Part shown: piece after piece, positions 24,745-37,966 of the stretch
Position numbering within the stretch: the stretch's first letter is position 1
How the letters are laid out: every line of letters begins with the position of its first letter
Assembly (NCBI GenBank): GCA_963971225.1
Contig: OZ020267.1
Span: forward strand, 115,764,936-115,828,935
Direction of reading: 5' to 3'
DNA length: 64,000 nucleotides
DNA from: Melieria omissa
Lineage: Eukaryota > Arthropoda > Insecta > Diptera > Ulidiidae
Made by a program: the position numbers and the translations under genes
Notes under the pieces: model-generated
Told to the model about the DNA's origin: nothing
Databases searched by the model: none
Seen by the model: the letters and a program-made list of their open reading frames with translations, nothing else

Positions 24745-26031
24745 TTAGCTACGCAAATCCCACAAGTTGTCAAAATCGCGCTGTATATTCCTACAGCCGT
24801 GACATAGACCACGTAATGCATTGTTTTCTTCAATTTCCTGCTGCCATTGGTCGCCATTCGAGTACTTTTCAAGTAGAGTACTGCCAATCTGTGACACAAA
24901 TCGCGAAAACCGGACAGCTAATAATGTCGTTGAGTCAGAGCAATCTAATGTGGCATTGCAGAAGGCACACGACACCAACCCCCGAACAGTCTCTGCCGCC
25001 GGATCACTCCGCAATTCTCGACTTGGCGCAATTTTGTTGCCAGTACGAAAAACCGTTGACACAGTCGAGGCGTAATTCTGCTGCAAATTATTCACAAACG
25101 CTCGCGTTATACTTTGTACACTGGATGCACTGCATTGACCACCATCCCATCGCTTAAACTGCACTGGCTTCAGTTTCTGTGCACGCAGATAAAGCTTTAT
25201 TTCTGCCTCGGTGAGGTCTTTGAGCGGTCGTATCAGCGTCACACCATCACCCAGCCGATCATCTAATAGAGAAACGTCGAGAGCGGCGGAGCCACCGCGA
25301 CCCAACACAACAGCCGAGAGCAAATCTGCAGCTAAACGGGTGCTAAAGTCGGCAATAAATACAAACTCACAATTTAAGTGCTGTGCCGCGGACGCTATCT
25401 TTTGATTTCGATGCAACTTAACGTAATCCTGGCGTGACGTCTGTGATCTTATAGAGAGTACTCGTTCCACAAACTCGCACTCGGCCGCTCTATTACGCTG
25501 CAAATATCCCTCCATATCCATCAAACTAAACGGCAACTGCGCTCTGGAACTTCCTAGTGGCAACACAAAGGCATCTAAGCCCTTGTATTGCACCAGGCAA
25601 TCGCAAAGCTGCTGTATGGTCTCACGACACTCGACATGCTCGCCCCTCGGCTGAAGTAGTTGCTGGTCATCCACGTACAACAATTGCAACGAGCAATGCA
25701 ATCGTTTGAAAGTATTTTCAACCTGCGCACAGCGCACCATATCCAGGAGCACCAATGCCTCTGCACTTCCGTCAAATACCATTAGCACTGAAGCGTTGCG
25801 CGGAAGTGCTTTAGAAGCACCCAACGCCGCACGAAACTTGTGCCGTGCGTACATCAGGAAACAATCCCGGCACTCGGCCTCGCGAAAGGTCAATTTGTAC
25901 ACTTCGCTCTGCTGACCGCACTTTTTGCATACACTTTCCGCCTGGGGCACAGCCGCCTCATCTACCACGTGCGCCACCATGGTATGGAGTCCGCCTTCAT
26001 CGCCAAAGTCATCCTCACCAATGCTGCACAT
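24745..26031 (-). CDS. Ctu2: Cytosolic thiouridylase subunit 2 (Ctu2/Ncs2)
   Basis: Single-exon minus-strand gene of 428 aa starting at a true ATG with MCSIGEDDFGDEGG, the conserved start of fly Ctu2. With Ctu1 it forms the cytosolic complex that adds sulphur to wobble uridine 34 of Lys, Gln and Glu tRNAs. Two CxxC pairs near the N-terminus (CKKCG and CRDC, about residues 35-60) and two near the C-terminus (CAFC and CHGC) fit the zinc-binding pattern of the family. The nucleotide-binding loop reads VFDGSAEALVLLD instead of a full SGGxDS, as expected because Ctu2 is the subunit with the degenerate P-loop. Family and length fit well. Confidence 0.93.
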   Translation of the reverse strand: MCSIGEDDFGDEGGLHTMVAHVVDEAAVPQAESVCKKCGQQSEVYKLTFREAECRDCFLMYARHKFRAALGASKALPRNASVLMVFDGSAEALVLLDMVRCAQVENTFKRLHCSLQLLYVDDQQLLQPRGEHVECRETIQQLCDCLVQYKGLDAFVLPLGSSRAQLPFSLMDMEGYLQRNRAAECEFVERVLSIRSQTSRQDYVKLHRNQKIASAAQHLNCEFVFIADFSTRLAADLLSAVVLGRGGSAALDVSLLDDRLGDGVTLIRPLKDLTEAEIKLYLRAQKLKPVQFKRWDGGQCSASSVQSITRAFVNNLQQNYASTVSTVFRTGNKIAPSRELRSDPAAETVRGLVSCAFCNATLDCSDSTTLLAVRFSRFVSQIGSTLLEKYSNGDQWQQEIEENNALRGLCHGCRNIQRDFDNLWDLRS

Positions 26032-27781
26032 CTCGCTGCAGTAATGCGCGTGGGAGCCGAAGTTTTTACCGCAAAATTAATTTACGTCAACAGACAAGAT
26101 TCAAAGTCAATTTACTTTTCTTTACTTTGCAAGATTCCTCCGTGGCTTCACAACGAGCGTACTTAAACAGTCACAACATAGAAGCAGAGACAATTGTCTC
26201 TGATAGAAGAATGTGAGAATATGAAACATGTGGAAATAGTAAACAAAAGTATCATTATCACTTTCATCCAGTGGCAGCTGAACGTCAAAATTAAAATTTT
26301 ATACGGAATATGGCAGCACAAAAACTGATTCTGATTTTGATGTGATCCAACTAGAAATGGGAAATGAACCGACATCTATATTGACTACATATATCATAGA
26401 TGCAACTATAAAGCTTTGACTGAGAACTACGCATCTTTGAGACCCGAAAGCTCAAATTAAACATATACAAGTCGATTGATCATAACGAAAAACAACGCTG
26501 TTACAACTTTGGGTTATTGCGTGGTAAAACAACAATGTGTATCAAGCTACGTCAGAATGATAAGTATTTGAATGATGAATTTTTTAAGCAATTAAAATTT
26601 TTACTTCTCAATATTAGATTTTTTCATTTTCAGTGCCACATTCTACTGCTATCGATAGCAATTGACGTTCGGGCGCAATTCACATATATAGAAGTCTGGC
26701 AGCACTCTAGTCGACGTTTGCCACATTTATCGAAGTTGAGCTCCAATTCGTTTGTGTCCACGAAAGTAAGTGTGCAGAAAATTGTAATATTTACGAGGAA
26801 AAAATAGTTATTTCCAAAGTTATAGTCAAAAGTTGTGAAATTAGTGGTGCGTAAATAAGTTTGTACGCATAGTTGTGAACGAGAATTCATATTTTGAATA
26901 GGAAAGTGTATGATAAAAGCACGATTTTCTTCTCGCCCAAAGTGGTAAAATCGAGAAGAAAAATTTTCACTCGCCATTCGTTGCGCGGACCAGTGTTGCC
27001 AATAAAATTTAAAGCAATCCCGTATTCTGCAATATAAGCATGATTACCTGAGTGACGAAAGTTTGGTTAAAGATATAACTTGAGCCCCTGCATAACTTCT
27101 ATATACAACTACAACCAAAGCTAATATCTGCAATTAAATTATTGCCTATAAACAACCTCTTAATCCGCCGTTCGTAATTGGCATACAATTATAGGTCCTT
27201 CCATATATGAATATATTGCATGCGAATAGTATTACGCAGGATTCCAATAGTAGTTTTTCTTTTAATTTAAAAAAACAAAGTTGCAGCAGTTGAAATTATG
27301 GCGATACAAATTTGAAGATGTGGAATAAGGTGCTGTGGCATCACTGACATGCATTTGGTTGTTTCCCCCGAGTGGCGAGAGACCACAGTAACGACGAAAC
27401 CGAACACCACACACGCAGCGAAGATAGCGGTGAAGCAAGTGAACTTGGGTGGGAGATAGACAAAAATTTAATTTGATTTGAATTTTCAATTAAAATTCTT
27501 CAACTCTCGAATTTGTCGACTGTGTGACGAGAAATTTAAACTTTTGTCTTGCTTGTAGAAAAGGACATCCTAAAATCCATTTTCAGCCACGGTTTTAATC
27601 GAGCAAGTTGTGTTAAGCTGTTATCGTCTCGTGGAAACAAGAAACAGCAGGCACGGTAAAAGGAAACCACGCAATTCTACGGACACTCAACAGAGCTAAG
27701 ATCGGCATTGAAGCAGCACACCAAATCACAATCCTGCCATAGTTGTATTGACTGTAGCGTACAGGGTGTCAGCATCCAAAT
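26032..27781. other. Divergent upstream region between Ctu2 and swm
   Basis: This gap of about 1.75 kb separates the start codons of two head-to-head genes. It should hold both promoters and the 5' UTR of swm. I found a perfect TATCGATA at 26650 but no coding exon. Short frames here have no family support. Confidence 0.5.
26650..26657. promoter_or_regulatory. DRE motif TATCGATA
   Basis: Perfect 8-base palindrome, in the context CTGCTATCGATAGCA, between the divergent genes Ctu2 and swm. In Drosophila this is the binding site of DREF, common near promoters of housekeeping and growth genes. Function here is inferred from the motif and its position only. Confidence 0.4.
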
Positions 27782-30700
27782 ATGATAATAAAAAATCAGG
27801 AAGCTTTAAAGAGCTGGCTAGTAGTTGTACTGGAGCCACTGTGAGTGCATCACGTCTTACCACTAAATTGCCTTTTAATGTAGCCTTGAATGTGTTTGTG
27901 TTTTTGCAAATTTCAGTTGTGATGCGGACTCATCCGCTCTTGCTCGCTACGTCCTTGCTCTGCTGAAAAAAGACAAACCAGAAAAAGAACTGAAAAAACT
28001 AATGATCGAGCAACTGGATGTTTTTCTGGGTGAGGAGACGAGGCCATTTGTAGAGCGTCTGTTTGACGCCATAAACTCTGAGGAGTATTTCGCAACCGCA
28101 TTGATTCCCGCTGTCAAATCAAGTGACGTCGCTGCCACAACAACACCCACCGCCTCGGACGTGGCCCCGACGACAGTAGACACAACTGTGATTAAGGGCG
28201 AAGATGTTCAGGAAATGCATGGCGTCTCAGCTCCATCCAAGATGATAGATGCACCTTCAAGCAGCATCTACGCCGACAAAGTTCAGACGCCACCAATTGA
28301 TGAGGTAGCACATAATAGGATTTGCCGCTTTACTATGTTTTAATTTGCTGTGGGTTGCTTACTTTTCAGAACAAAGCCAAAGAAATATACAACAACGTGA
28401 ACAGTACTAAATCCAGCGATGCTACAGAACGCTCCGCCCACTATGCTCCGGCCAAGGTTGACTCCCCGTCAGTACCTGTGATGACGGCGCAAGCGTATGT
28501 GGGGGGCACTGGCGGCAATCACCACGTCCGAAGTGCGAGCCCTCCATTACGAGCGAACGCTGACAAGGAAAACCAACCCCGCGAGAGCAGACGACGTCGC
28601 GCGTCCCTGCGTTCACGATCTCGATCTCGTTCCCGCTCGCGTTCCAATGAGAGGCTGTCACGCCGGTCACGATCGCGTGACCGTCGTGCTAATGAGCGTG
28701 AAAAAACACAGCGCCAGTTTCGTAATAAGTCGCCACCGTCCCTGGATCTGCGACACACGGGTTCACACGAACGTCGTCGCGCTGGCGGCGGTGGCGGAAA
28801 CGACCGCCGGCGAATTGGCGGCAGCAATACCATGGCCAGTGTTGATGACAGATCTCCCCGTTTTAGTGGCAGTGGTGGTGAAGGCGGTGGACGTAAAAGT
28901 CGCCCCAACCGCTCGAACTCTCGTAGTCGCTCGCCGTCACCGGAACGTGGCATAAGGAACAGCGGCAAGGGTTCGCCAGGTATGTTGCGTAGTACTCGTG
29001 GATCGCCAGACCGGCACCATCACCACCAGCACGGTCAGCATGAAAACGAGAAGCGGCAGCGTTGTCGTGACTTCGACGAGAAGGGCTACTGCGTGCGGGG
29101 CGAAACGTGCCCATGGGATCATGGTGTTAATCCAGTGGTGTTTGAGGACATAAACAATTCGGCGCTGATTGGCATGTCGCTGCCCGAGTACAACCCTGAC
29201 GCACCCGACTTGTGGATGCGCTCCGCCAGTACTGGTGCTATGGTTGGTGTATCACCCGGTTCGTTGATGACGGGTGCAACATCGGGCATCGCCGGTGGTG
29301 TTGGAGGTACTGGCATTAATCCGTTTACGGGCGTGGCTAGAGGAGGCGTAATGGCAACCGGTGGCGTTCCTGTCGGCGTGGGCTTTCCTCATATGGGACC
29401 CGGCGTGGACAAAGCTGCGAATGGTGCAGGTGCACTTGCTGCTGACTATGTTCGAACTGCCACAGCTGGAACTGGCTTCCGGGCGGCTGCACCTATGATA
29501 TCGTTTCCCTTTAACCCCGTCACGACGCCACTGCAGCGCGAACTAATACCGATACCAGTTGTAGATGCTGGCAACGGCAGCGCTGGCGGTGACATTAGTC
29601 ACATGCAGCCGGGCAAGCGGCGCTTCGAGTTGGAGGACACAGTTGCCATAGCCGACGGGCCCACTAAGCGTAAGCTTCCGTTGAACAGTCGCCTCGGGCC
29701 GCGGTTGCCCAGCATCCAGAACAATTGTTCTTTGGAACTGCGCAAAGTACCACGCGGCCTGAACACAATCGCCCACCTCAATAACCACTTTGCTAAGTTC
29801 GGAAAGATCGTAAACATTCAGATCTCATACGACGGCGACCCGGAGGCGGCCATCGTCACCTTTTCCACGCATGCAGAGGCGAATGTGGCATATCGCAGCA
29901 CGGAGGCAGTGCTTAACAACCGGTTCATCAAAGTGTTCTGGCACAGTCAGGATGCAGGAACATTGGTCGGCGGCGACTCTTCCACTCCGATGTCGATGAC
30001 TGGCGGTCGCAAAAACAGTCAGTATCACTTGAACAACGTGCCAGCCGTCCCAACGCCAGCTGCCGACTCGGCGAAAATTTCCAACACAGCATCTGCCAGC
30101 CAAGGTGCGACAACGAACGTCGCACCCAGTACCAATCAAGTTGGTGAAGCAGGTGGCGCACTGGCAGGTGGGTCAGTAGCTGCTACGCATGTGCCGCCGC
30201 CATCACTGCGCTTGAAAAACAACGTGCCACGTGGACTGCCTCCCGGCGCCTCCAATGCAATTATCCGTAAGAAACAGGAGGAGCAGGCTAAAGCCGTTGT
30301 GCAGCTGGCAAATGGGCTGCGCAAGCGAAAGCAAGAGCTGCTGCAAAGCTATGTGAAGCAAATGAAATCGGCGCTGGAGCTAGTGGAGCGCTGCGAACCG
30401 AACGACCCGCAACGCAACAAAACCCTGGAGACGATCAAGGTCCTGCAGGAAACCATCGACAAACTCCGAAAAGAAATCGCAGCAGAGCAGGAACAAATGC
30501 AGGCACAAATGCAGAATCAACACCCGCCGCCAGCGAAGAAGACCAAGGAGCAACAAAAGAAGGAGTTGCTTGACATCGAATTGGAGCTGATTGCGCAACA
30601 GCAGGAAGGGAACGACACCACCGCCATTCAAAAGCGTCTGGAAGAGTTGCAGCGGAGTTTGGGCATTGTGCCGGGCAGCGGAACTGGCGGCGCTGCATCT

Positions 30701-31509
30701 AGCGCCTCTGCCGGGCACAGCTCTCCGATTAGCGGTGCTGGTGGTAAAGGGCCACACTTTCCAGGTAACCGAGCAAATCCTCGAGCGCGGACGGCCTTCC
30801 CAGAGGGATCAACACGCGTTGATCGCCGACCAAAAACCATTGTAGTCACTGGCTTTACCGGCGATGAGGCTGACTTTGTGCTGGGCCACTTTAAGGTGAG
30901 TGCTGGTTTGCGTGCTGTGCGATTATGTTTAGAATAGAAAATCGCTAAATGGAGTTCGATCGATGCAATTCGATCAATGTACTCATATATTGTCAGTCAA
31001 TTTTTCTGAAAGGGACGCAACCCCCGGGATGTTGCTACAGTTCTACATTATTTGTATATTTAATAGCTAATCTCTTCCAGCATTTCGGCGAGATCACAAA
31101 GCACGACGTAGACAAGGAAATACCGCAATTGATTTTGTCGTATGCCACCCGTATAAATGCCGAACAGGCTGTTCTGCGCGGAAAAATTTTCAAAGACAAG
31201 CGACTTCAGGTAAGGCGCTCATGTGTTATTTTCAATGTGAATTACACTAAACCTTACTTTTTACTGTAGATTTCCTGGGCGCCTATCATTCATCCCACGC
31301 CCACAGCAACGATTTCTCTGGTTACTGACAGTAAGTCCGCACAGCTTGATGGCAAAACAGACATTGCGGACCCCACGAAAATAGCACTTGCACCCGCCAA
31401 TGACAAGCAGCCCATCCATGAGGCGGATACAACCGACACTTTGCCAGAACTTCGGCTAGAGGATGAGGAGGAAGACGAAGAGTCGGAGGATCGCTCGTGG
31501 CGTCGCTGA
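27782..31509 (+). CDS. swm: swm: RNA-binding protein of the RBM26/RBM27 family
   Basis: Five exons: 27782-27840, 27917-28304, 28370-30895, 31081-31209 and 31270-31509, giving 1113 aa. The first 60 residues (KNQEALKSWLVVVLEPL then CDADSSALARYVLALLKKDK) are the PWI-like fold of RBM26/27. An Arg-Ser repeat region follows (about residues 225-300), then a CCCH zinc finger (CRDFDEKGYCVRGETCPWDH, about 380-400). The first RRM is at about 600-675, a charged coiled coil at about 780-870, and a second RRM at about 970-1045, split by the intron after GHFK. In flies Swm binds poly(A)-rich RNA, helps nuclear RNA processing and export, and acts in hedgehog signalling and growth control. The start ATG is chosen because the short first exon supplies the conserved N-terminal helix. 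Confidence 0.93.
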
Positions 31510-32690
31510 TTACGCACTCGCCGTAGCAATTTGCAGCGCCACTGTTGCAGTCTCATTAGATGCTAAAGCATCAACGTTGTAGAATGCGTGGCTATAAATA
31601 GCGGTGCTCAGTGCGCTCTCCACCAGCATATTTTTTACAAAAGAAAGCGGCATAGATGATAATTATAATGTTGTTGTTAATTAAAACTAGCGCGTCTGTA
31701 AAGAGCATCATTACATTTTTGTAAAGTAATTAGAAGCTGTTTCGGATTGTGTGTGAATAGAAGAAGAAAGAGAAATTCGATTGAAATCGCTAAACGCTTT
31801 TTCATAATTATCACTTCAACACTTACTTTACTACAGAGCGGCAAGGTGAAGAACTACTAAGTGCATACATATATAAAGATTTATATAAATGAATTCACAT
31901 ACTTGTAGTAGTACTATTAGTATAAATACACACATAGAATTAAACTTGTGGAATTCTGATAATGAGATTTACTATTAACACAGCGAGCGTAACAATTTAC
32001 ATATGTACTGTAACCAAATTTCTTATACTTTAATATTTTTTCAAGCAATTCGATTAGTTAAGAGTTTTATGTTGAACTATTACAAAATACAAAATATTTA
32101 TCAATTAAAGAAACAAAACAGAACTAAACAAAAAACTAAAACAGAAAGCAAGAACATTGAGGAATATAAAATAAATTAATAAATAATAGTTTATTATCTA
32201 CTATACATTTCACATAACTGATTCGTTTCATTGGGGGCAGCTTGCATATTCAGCTTCTAAAAGTCAAGAATGGATCGTTAAGCGCTCAGCACGACATTCC
32301 TACACGTTGAAGCTGAAATTTCGTGAAAAAAAAATTGGTAGGAAATCGAGCCCAAAAAATTGGTGGATGTTAACAGTGTCGGTAAGTGAAATTGCACCCT
32401 ACATATGTTCATAATCCAGATTGACCCTCAAATCCAAACAAGAAAATTATTTACGTACATATCAAGGCAAATTTATTATATTTATTTTATACAACTTGGT
32501 ACATATATTCTTTTCGAGCCGACTAATCGGCACCACATATAACCACCGTGAATACCTTCTGTTTTCGGTCAAGGGGAAGAAGCAGAGAGCGATGTTTTTG
32601 CTTTACTTACAGCAACGCGATTTGGGTATTCCGCGCTTCTATTCAAATTGCATTCAAAGGGACCGAATCTGTCTCGCTGCGTCGCAGTAA
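31510..32690. other. swm 3' UTR and Top3alpha upstream region
   Basis: AT-rich DNA with many AATAAA-like words between 32085 and 32190, likely the end of the swm transcript. The approach to the Top3alpha start is open in frame from about 32580 but is closed by TAA just before the ATG at 32691, so the coding start lies at or after that ATG. Confidence 0.5.
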
Positions 32691-35600
32691 ATGCTCAAGA
32701 CGATAAAGAAATGCTGGAAGCCGCATCCGATCGTACGTTGCTACGGTAAACAACGGGCAGAGATGAAATACTTGAATGTCGCAGAGAAGAACGATGCAGC
32801 AAAGAACATAGCTGGACTTCTGTCGAGGGGCAGCGCTCGGCGGGTAAGTACATTTGCTTCGTGTCTGCCCTTAACTGTCTCGCTAACCGGCCTTATTTAC
32901 CACATATTCAGCGCGACGGCTACTCCGTCTATAACAAAATATACGACTTCGAAACCAACGTGAAAGGACAGAACAGCAAGATGGTAATGACTTCTGTTTC
33001 CGGCCACTTACTGGAGCTGGGTTTTCTGAGCGCTTATCGCAATTGGCGGACTGTAGATCCTCAGGCGTTGTTCAGTGCGCCGGTGCGCAAGTCCTGCCCC
33101 GACACATACGAGCCCATTAAACGCACATTGGAGCGAGAGGTGCGTGGCTGCCAGGGGCTGATCATATGGACTGATTGCGATCGGGAAGGTGAGAACATCG
33201 GTTTTGAAATAATCGATGTGTGCCGCGCGGTTAAACCGAACATCAGTGTTTACCGCGCCACGTTCTCTGAAATTACGACGGCGGCCGTGCAGCGAGCGTT
33301 GCAGCAGTTGAGCGCGCCGAATAAACGCTTGAGCGACGCAGTGGATGTGCGTTCTGAATTAGACTTGCGCACTGGTGCGGCCATCACACGCTTTCAGACA
33401 ATGCGGCTGCAACGACTATTTCCGGCAAAGATCGCCGACAAACTGATTTCGTACGGCAGCTGCCAAATACCGACCTTGGGCTTTGTCGCAGAACGTTACA
33501 AGGAGATAGAGGCTTTTGTCTCTGAACCATTTTGGAAACTGAAGGGTACTATTTTTATCATGCCGCTATACTGCCTTAATCTGATGCTCGCTTTTAAAAG
33601 TTTCGCACACAATTGAAGAGCTAACAGTAGACTTCATCTGGGCGCGCAATCGGCTCTTCGACAAGGCGGCCTGCGAGGACTATCTGCTTTTGTGTCTGGC
33701 TGATCCGAAGGCCACAGTTGAGGAGGTTACTGTGAAGCCGAAGAGCAAGTGGCGGCCCACACCGCTGGACACCGTCGAAATGGAGAAGCTTGGTTCGCGC
33801 AAGCTAAAGCTATCCGCCAAAGAGACTATGACAATTGCAGAGAAGCTCTACACAAAAGGCATCATCAGTTATCCTCGTACGGAGACTAATCAGTTCTCCA
33901 AAGATATTGACCTTAGGTTCATAAAACACTTGCCAAATCTTTTTTCGGAACTAAATGAAATTTCGTTTGCAGGTCGCTCGTTGAAAAGCAAACTGAACAC
34001 TCAACGTGGGGCTCGTTCGCCCAACGGGTTGTGGAATGGGGTCCAAATCCGCGAAATGGCACCAAATCGGATCAGGCACATCCACCAATTCATCCCACAA
34101 AACTAGTGACAGGTACATGCCTATTTGCGTTTGGAAAAGTGGTTTGTTGAAAAATTATGGATGAAACAAAGCGAGAACTTATAACTTCTGATTAAGTGTT
34201 TTTTTTTTTTATTCTTAAAAAGTTCGGACAAATTATATGTAAAAAAGTGGCAATATAAAAGGCGTAATAGATCTACTTACAGTTGAAAACGCTAGCCAAT
34301 TGTACCACTATACCTATCCATACCTGTTACGGTTCCATTCCTGTATATGGCACTTCTATGTAGCAATTTCTAGCGTTTGAGTCCACAATGCAACCGAAAA
34401 TTTTTTCTTTATTAGATTTACAAGGCAACGAGGGACGAGTCTACGAGCTGATCTGCCGACATTTTCTCGCCTGTGTCAGTAAAGATGCTGTTGGCTCGGA
34501 AACTGTAGTGCGCATAGACATTGCTGGGGAGAAGTTCAGTGCCACAGGCCTGTGCATTTATGAACGCAACTATTTAGATGTGTATATTTACGACAAGTGG
34601 AACGCGAAACAAATTCACAATTATGTGCAAGGTATGGGAATAGTGTGGAGAGAAGAATATGCCGTGTTATCGAAAGTGTTTATGTATGTGATGCGCATTA
34701 GGTCAGGTGTTCGAGCCAACAGAAATCTCAATGCAGGAAGGTGCCACAACCGCGCCGCCACTTTTGACGGAGGCAGATTTGATTGCTCTGATGGAGAAGC
34801 ACGGAATCGGAACTGATGCCACACATGCCGACCACATAAATACTATTAAGGAACGAGGTGAGTCTGCGATCATCGCAACTATTCACGTTGCGCCTTTATC
34901 GAGACACACTTGGGTCTCAACATATTGCCATATTTAACCCTCCGATGCCCAACAAGATCCAAAGGGACCTATGGCGTTTTTAAAAGCAATTATTTTGTAT
35001 TGTGTACGTTTTTGCCTGTCTGTAGTAAAAAATACATATATGTTTTCCAAAAAATATACACGAAGCTTAGCTTTTGGCTTTCCAAACACATCTACATACA
35101 TTATGTAACACTGCATTATACAATTACACGCCTTATATGCAATATTACAGCAGAAGTCCCTGGGGACCTTGTTGGGCTTTGGCTGTTTAAAAAATTTTAA
35201 ACGCAGTAAAACAATTTTATCAGCATTGCACTTATATTGAAAATCGCATGTTTGGCATAAATTATCTAGGATACATAGGCGTTGTGGACAAGGGCTGTCT
35301 CGTGCCAGGCATTATCGGCATGGGTCTCTATGAAGGCTACAACGCAATGGATTTGGCTCTTGCAAAACCCGTACTGCGCGCTGAATTTGAAGCGGACTTG
35401 AAGAAGATCTGCACGGGCGAAAAGGATCCTCAATTGGTGTTGTCTGAGCAAATTCGAAAATACAAAGAGGCCTACCGACAGATAATGGAAAAGATAACTG
35501 CCATGGATGACAAATTGGCGCAACGGTAATTATTACGTACTTGTATTCATTTTCTAGTGGATTTTGCAACTTTGGATACAGTTAATATGGCCCATGATTC

Positions 35601-37966
35601 AATTCTAAATTCTCATCAATGAATCTGGTGATTTTTATATCTTAAAAGTGGGAATACCATAGTCGTTGTTAGATAGGATCCCAGGGTATTTCATACTAAT
35701 TTTCTGTTAACCGGGCAGGCTGTATGAATCGAAGCATTCGTTAGTCCTTATCATTTACCGTATATGTATTTAGTATGTATACGTTATGGAGAGTTTAGAA
35801 AGGCGAAACAAGGTGGTTTTCGGTGTTGATGCCTTTTCCCCATTCATAACTGCTTGCTTTGCTTGCAAATGTACAGTTTAAACGAAACGCCCGCTGCCAA
35901 CGCAGTACACCAGTCGAACGAAGAGAACGCAGGAACTCAACTGCAGGAGCTATTTCAGTGTCCAAAGTGCGCAGTTGCGGCGCTAGCGCTGCGTCCAAGG
36001 AAGAATCAGTCTGGCTATTACATTGGCTGCATGAACTTCCCGGACTGTAAGAACGCTATTTGGCTGCCGGACGAATGCAAAGAGCCGTCCGTTTTGGAGG
36101 AAACTTGCCAACGCTGCGGGTCCACCGTGAAACTGCTTAAATTCAAATTCAGCACGGCCTACTATAAGACTCTGTTCAGCGCACCGTCAGGCTGGTACAA
36201 GACTTGCCTTCGCTGCGACGCTCAATTTCGCGAGACCTTCAACATCAACTTGGACTGTGTTAAACGAGCTGGTGCAATCGTCGGTGCAGCACCAGGTGCA
36301 ACGATGTCAGCGGCCAGGCCGTCGCCCGCCACATCCTCGAGCGAGAACCGAACAAATCAGCGAAGCTCTGCCAATCGGGCAGATAAGCGCAAGAAATCGA
36401 GTGTCAAAACAAACAATCAAGACATACGAACCTTCGTTACTGCCGCCGCTGGTAAAAATCTCTATTTCTCCCGATCTTTTGAGGTTTCGTTGACTAACTC
36501 CAATTCTTGTTTACAGTGCCTGGCAGCGAACGAATGACATCAGTGTCCAGTCGTACAGGTGACGAAGTCATTGCTGCAGCGCAGCTTGGCAACACTCCGC
36601 TGGAGGACTTTTTCGATAGCAATGATGGCTTCGACGATATATTGCGATCTATCGAATTGACACCGGAAGTTGCAGGCAGCGATAACGTGGGCACTGCCGA
36701 GAGGCTCGTTGCGAATAATTTGACGGATGATTTCGATGATAGCTTCTCAGCATTGTTGCGTGGTGCAAGCGACGATTTGGAAGACTTTGCGTGGGGTACG
36801 GCAGCTCAAGACCGACGCCTGACGCCCGACAATGTGAATACTTCATTGGCTAAGAGAACACGCCTGCTCGAACGGCAACAGGCGCTTGAACCGTATTGCA
36901 ACAACGTCGAAAGGAACGAAATCAAGTGTACCGGCTGCCATTTCATAGCTAAGGAGTGAGTTTTCCCCTCCCTACCCCGTGTTATGACTTTGTTTTTGTG
37001 CATATACCTTACAGATTAACTGTTAAGAAGGAGGGCCCAAACAAAGGCAAACGGTTCTATATTTGTCCGAAGCAGAATGCTTGTAAATTCTTTCAGTGGG
37101 CTGATCAAGATGTCGCCAACGACCGGGCGTCAAGCCACGTTGACCGAACCCCTGTGAATTCTGCCGCTAACCAGACGCGCTCCGGTGACTTATCTTTATC
37201 AACGGGTGGATGGAGTAGCGCCTCAAGTACTTTTTCTGATGCCAACAACATTCCTACGCCTTCTGGTTTGACGGCCAAATGGAACAGTGCACCAAATGCA
37301 TGGCCCTGTGACACTGACAGTATTAAATGTCATTGCGACACACCTCTCAACCGGTAATCCAAAAGCCATGTCCCACCAAAAATATCCTAGTATCTATGTA
37401 TTTCCGTTTCTCCAACATTGAAGCTTAACTGTGCGCAAGGAGGGGCCCAACAAAGGCCGTCAATTCTATTCCTGCCCGAATCGTGATAAACCGTGCGGCT
37501 TCTTCAAGTGGGAGGATGAGGATAATAGCCAAGGTGTGAACATGCTGATTACAATGCATATTGTACAATGGTTATTGGTATTCTGTTCTTTAATTTGGTC
37601 CGAGTTAAACATTGGCTACTTATCTGTTTATTTATTTATTTATTTAGTAAATTTAAAAACAGCGCAAAAAACTTTTCAATTAACAAACACAAAAATAAAA
37701 TAAGTCTTTTCAAAATAATGTTTGCAGGTTCGTCCTCTACCAGCATTCGAAATCAAAACAATCAATACTGGGGCAGCGGTTCCCAAAATAATTCAAGTAA
37801 GTCCTGCATATTCTGTGTGCTTACAGAACATTTTTAATGGTAATATACCTCGATTAAAATTATACAAATAGGGAGCCAGCAGAATCAATCTGACAATCGC
37901 CAGCGCAAGTGCGGATTGTGTCGCCAGCCCGGACATACCAAACTAAAATGCCCAAGCAAGCGTTAA
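32691..37966 (+). CDS. Top3alpha: DNA topoisomerase 3-alpha
   Basis: Thirteen exons: 32691-32843, 32912-33545, 33601-33916, 33973-34112, 34416-34631, 34702-34857, 35270-35525, 35877-36451, 36517-36955, 37015-37353, 37424-37533, 37728-37796 and 37872-37966. All phases agree; 1165 aa. It is a type IA enzyme that passes one DNA strand through another and works with BLM helicase to dissolve recombination intermediates. The Toprim domain opens with VAEKNDAAK (about residue 30) and carries DCDREGEN. The catalytic tyrosine is Tyr353, in ISYPRTETN. The C-terminus has CxxC-type zinc motifs, two GRF fingers (about 953-990 and 1068-1105) and a CCHC knuckle, CGLCRQPGHTKLKC. The first 24 residues before Met25 are basic and look like a mitochondrial presequence; fly and human enzymes also serve mitochondria. 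Intron 6 carries a TTAA MITE. Confidence 0.94.
34934..35190. mobile_element. TTAA-flanked MITE 3, 257 bp, in Top3alpha intron 6
   Basis: The left end is TTAACCCTCCGATGCCCAAC followed by AAGATCC. The right end, read inward on the minus strand, is TTAAACAGCCAAAGCCCAAC followed by AAGGTCC. The two arms share most bases and then continue to AGGGAC. The element sits wholly inside the intron 34858-35269. It is non-coding. Imperfect arms suggest an older insertion. A piggyBac-type origin is inferred from the TTAA edges. Confidence 0.6.
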
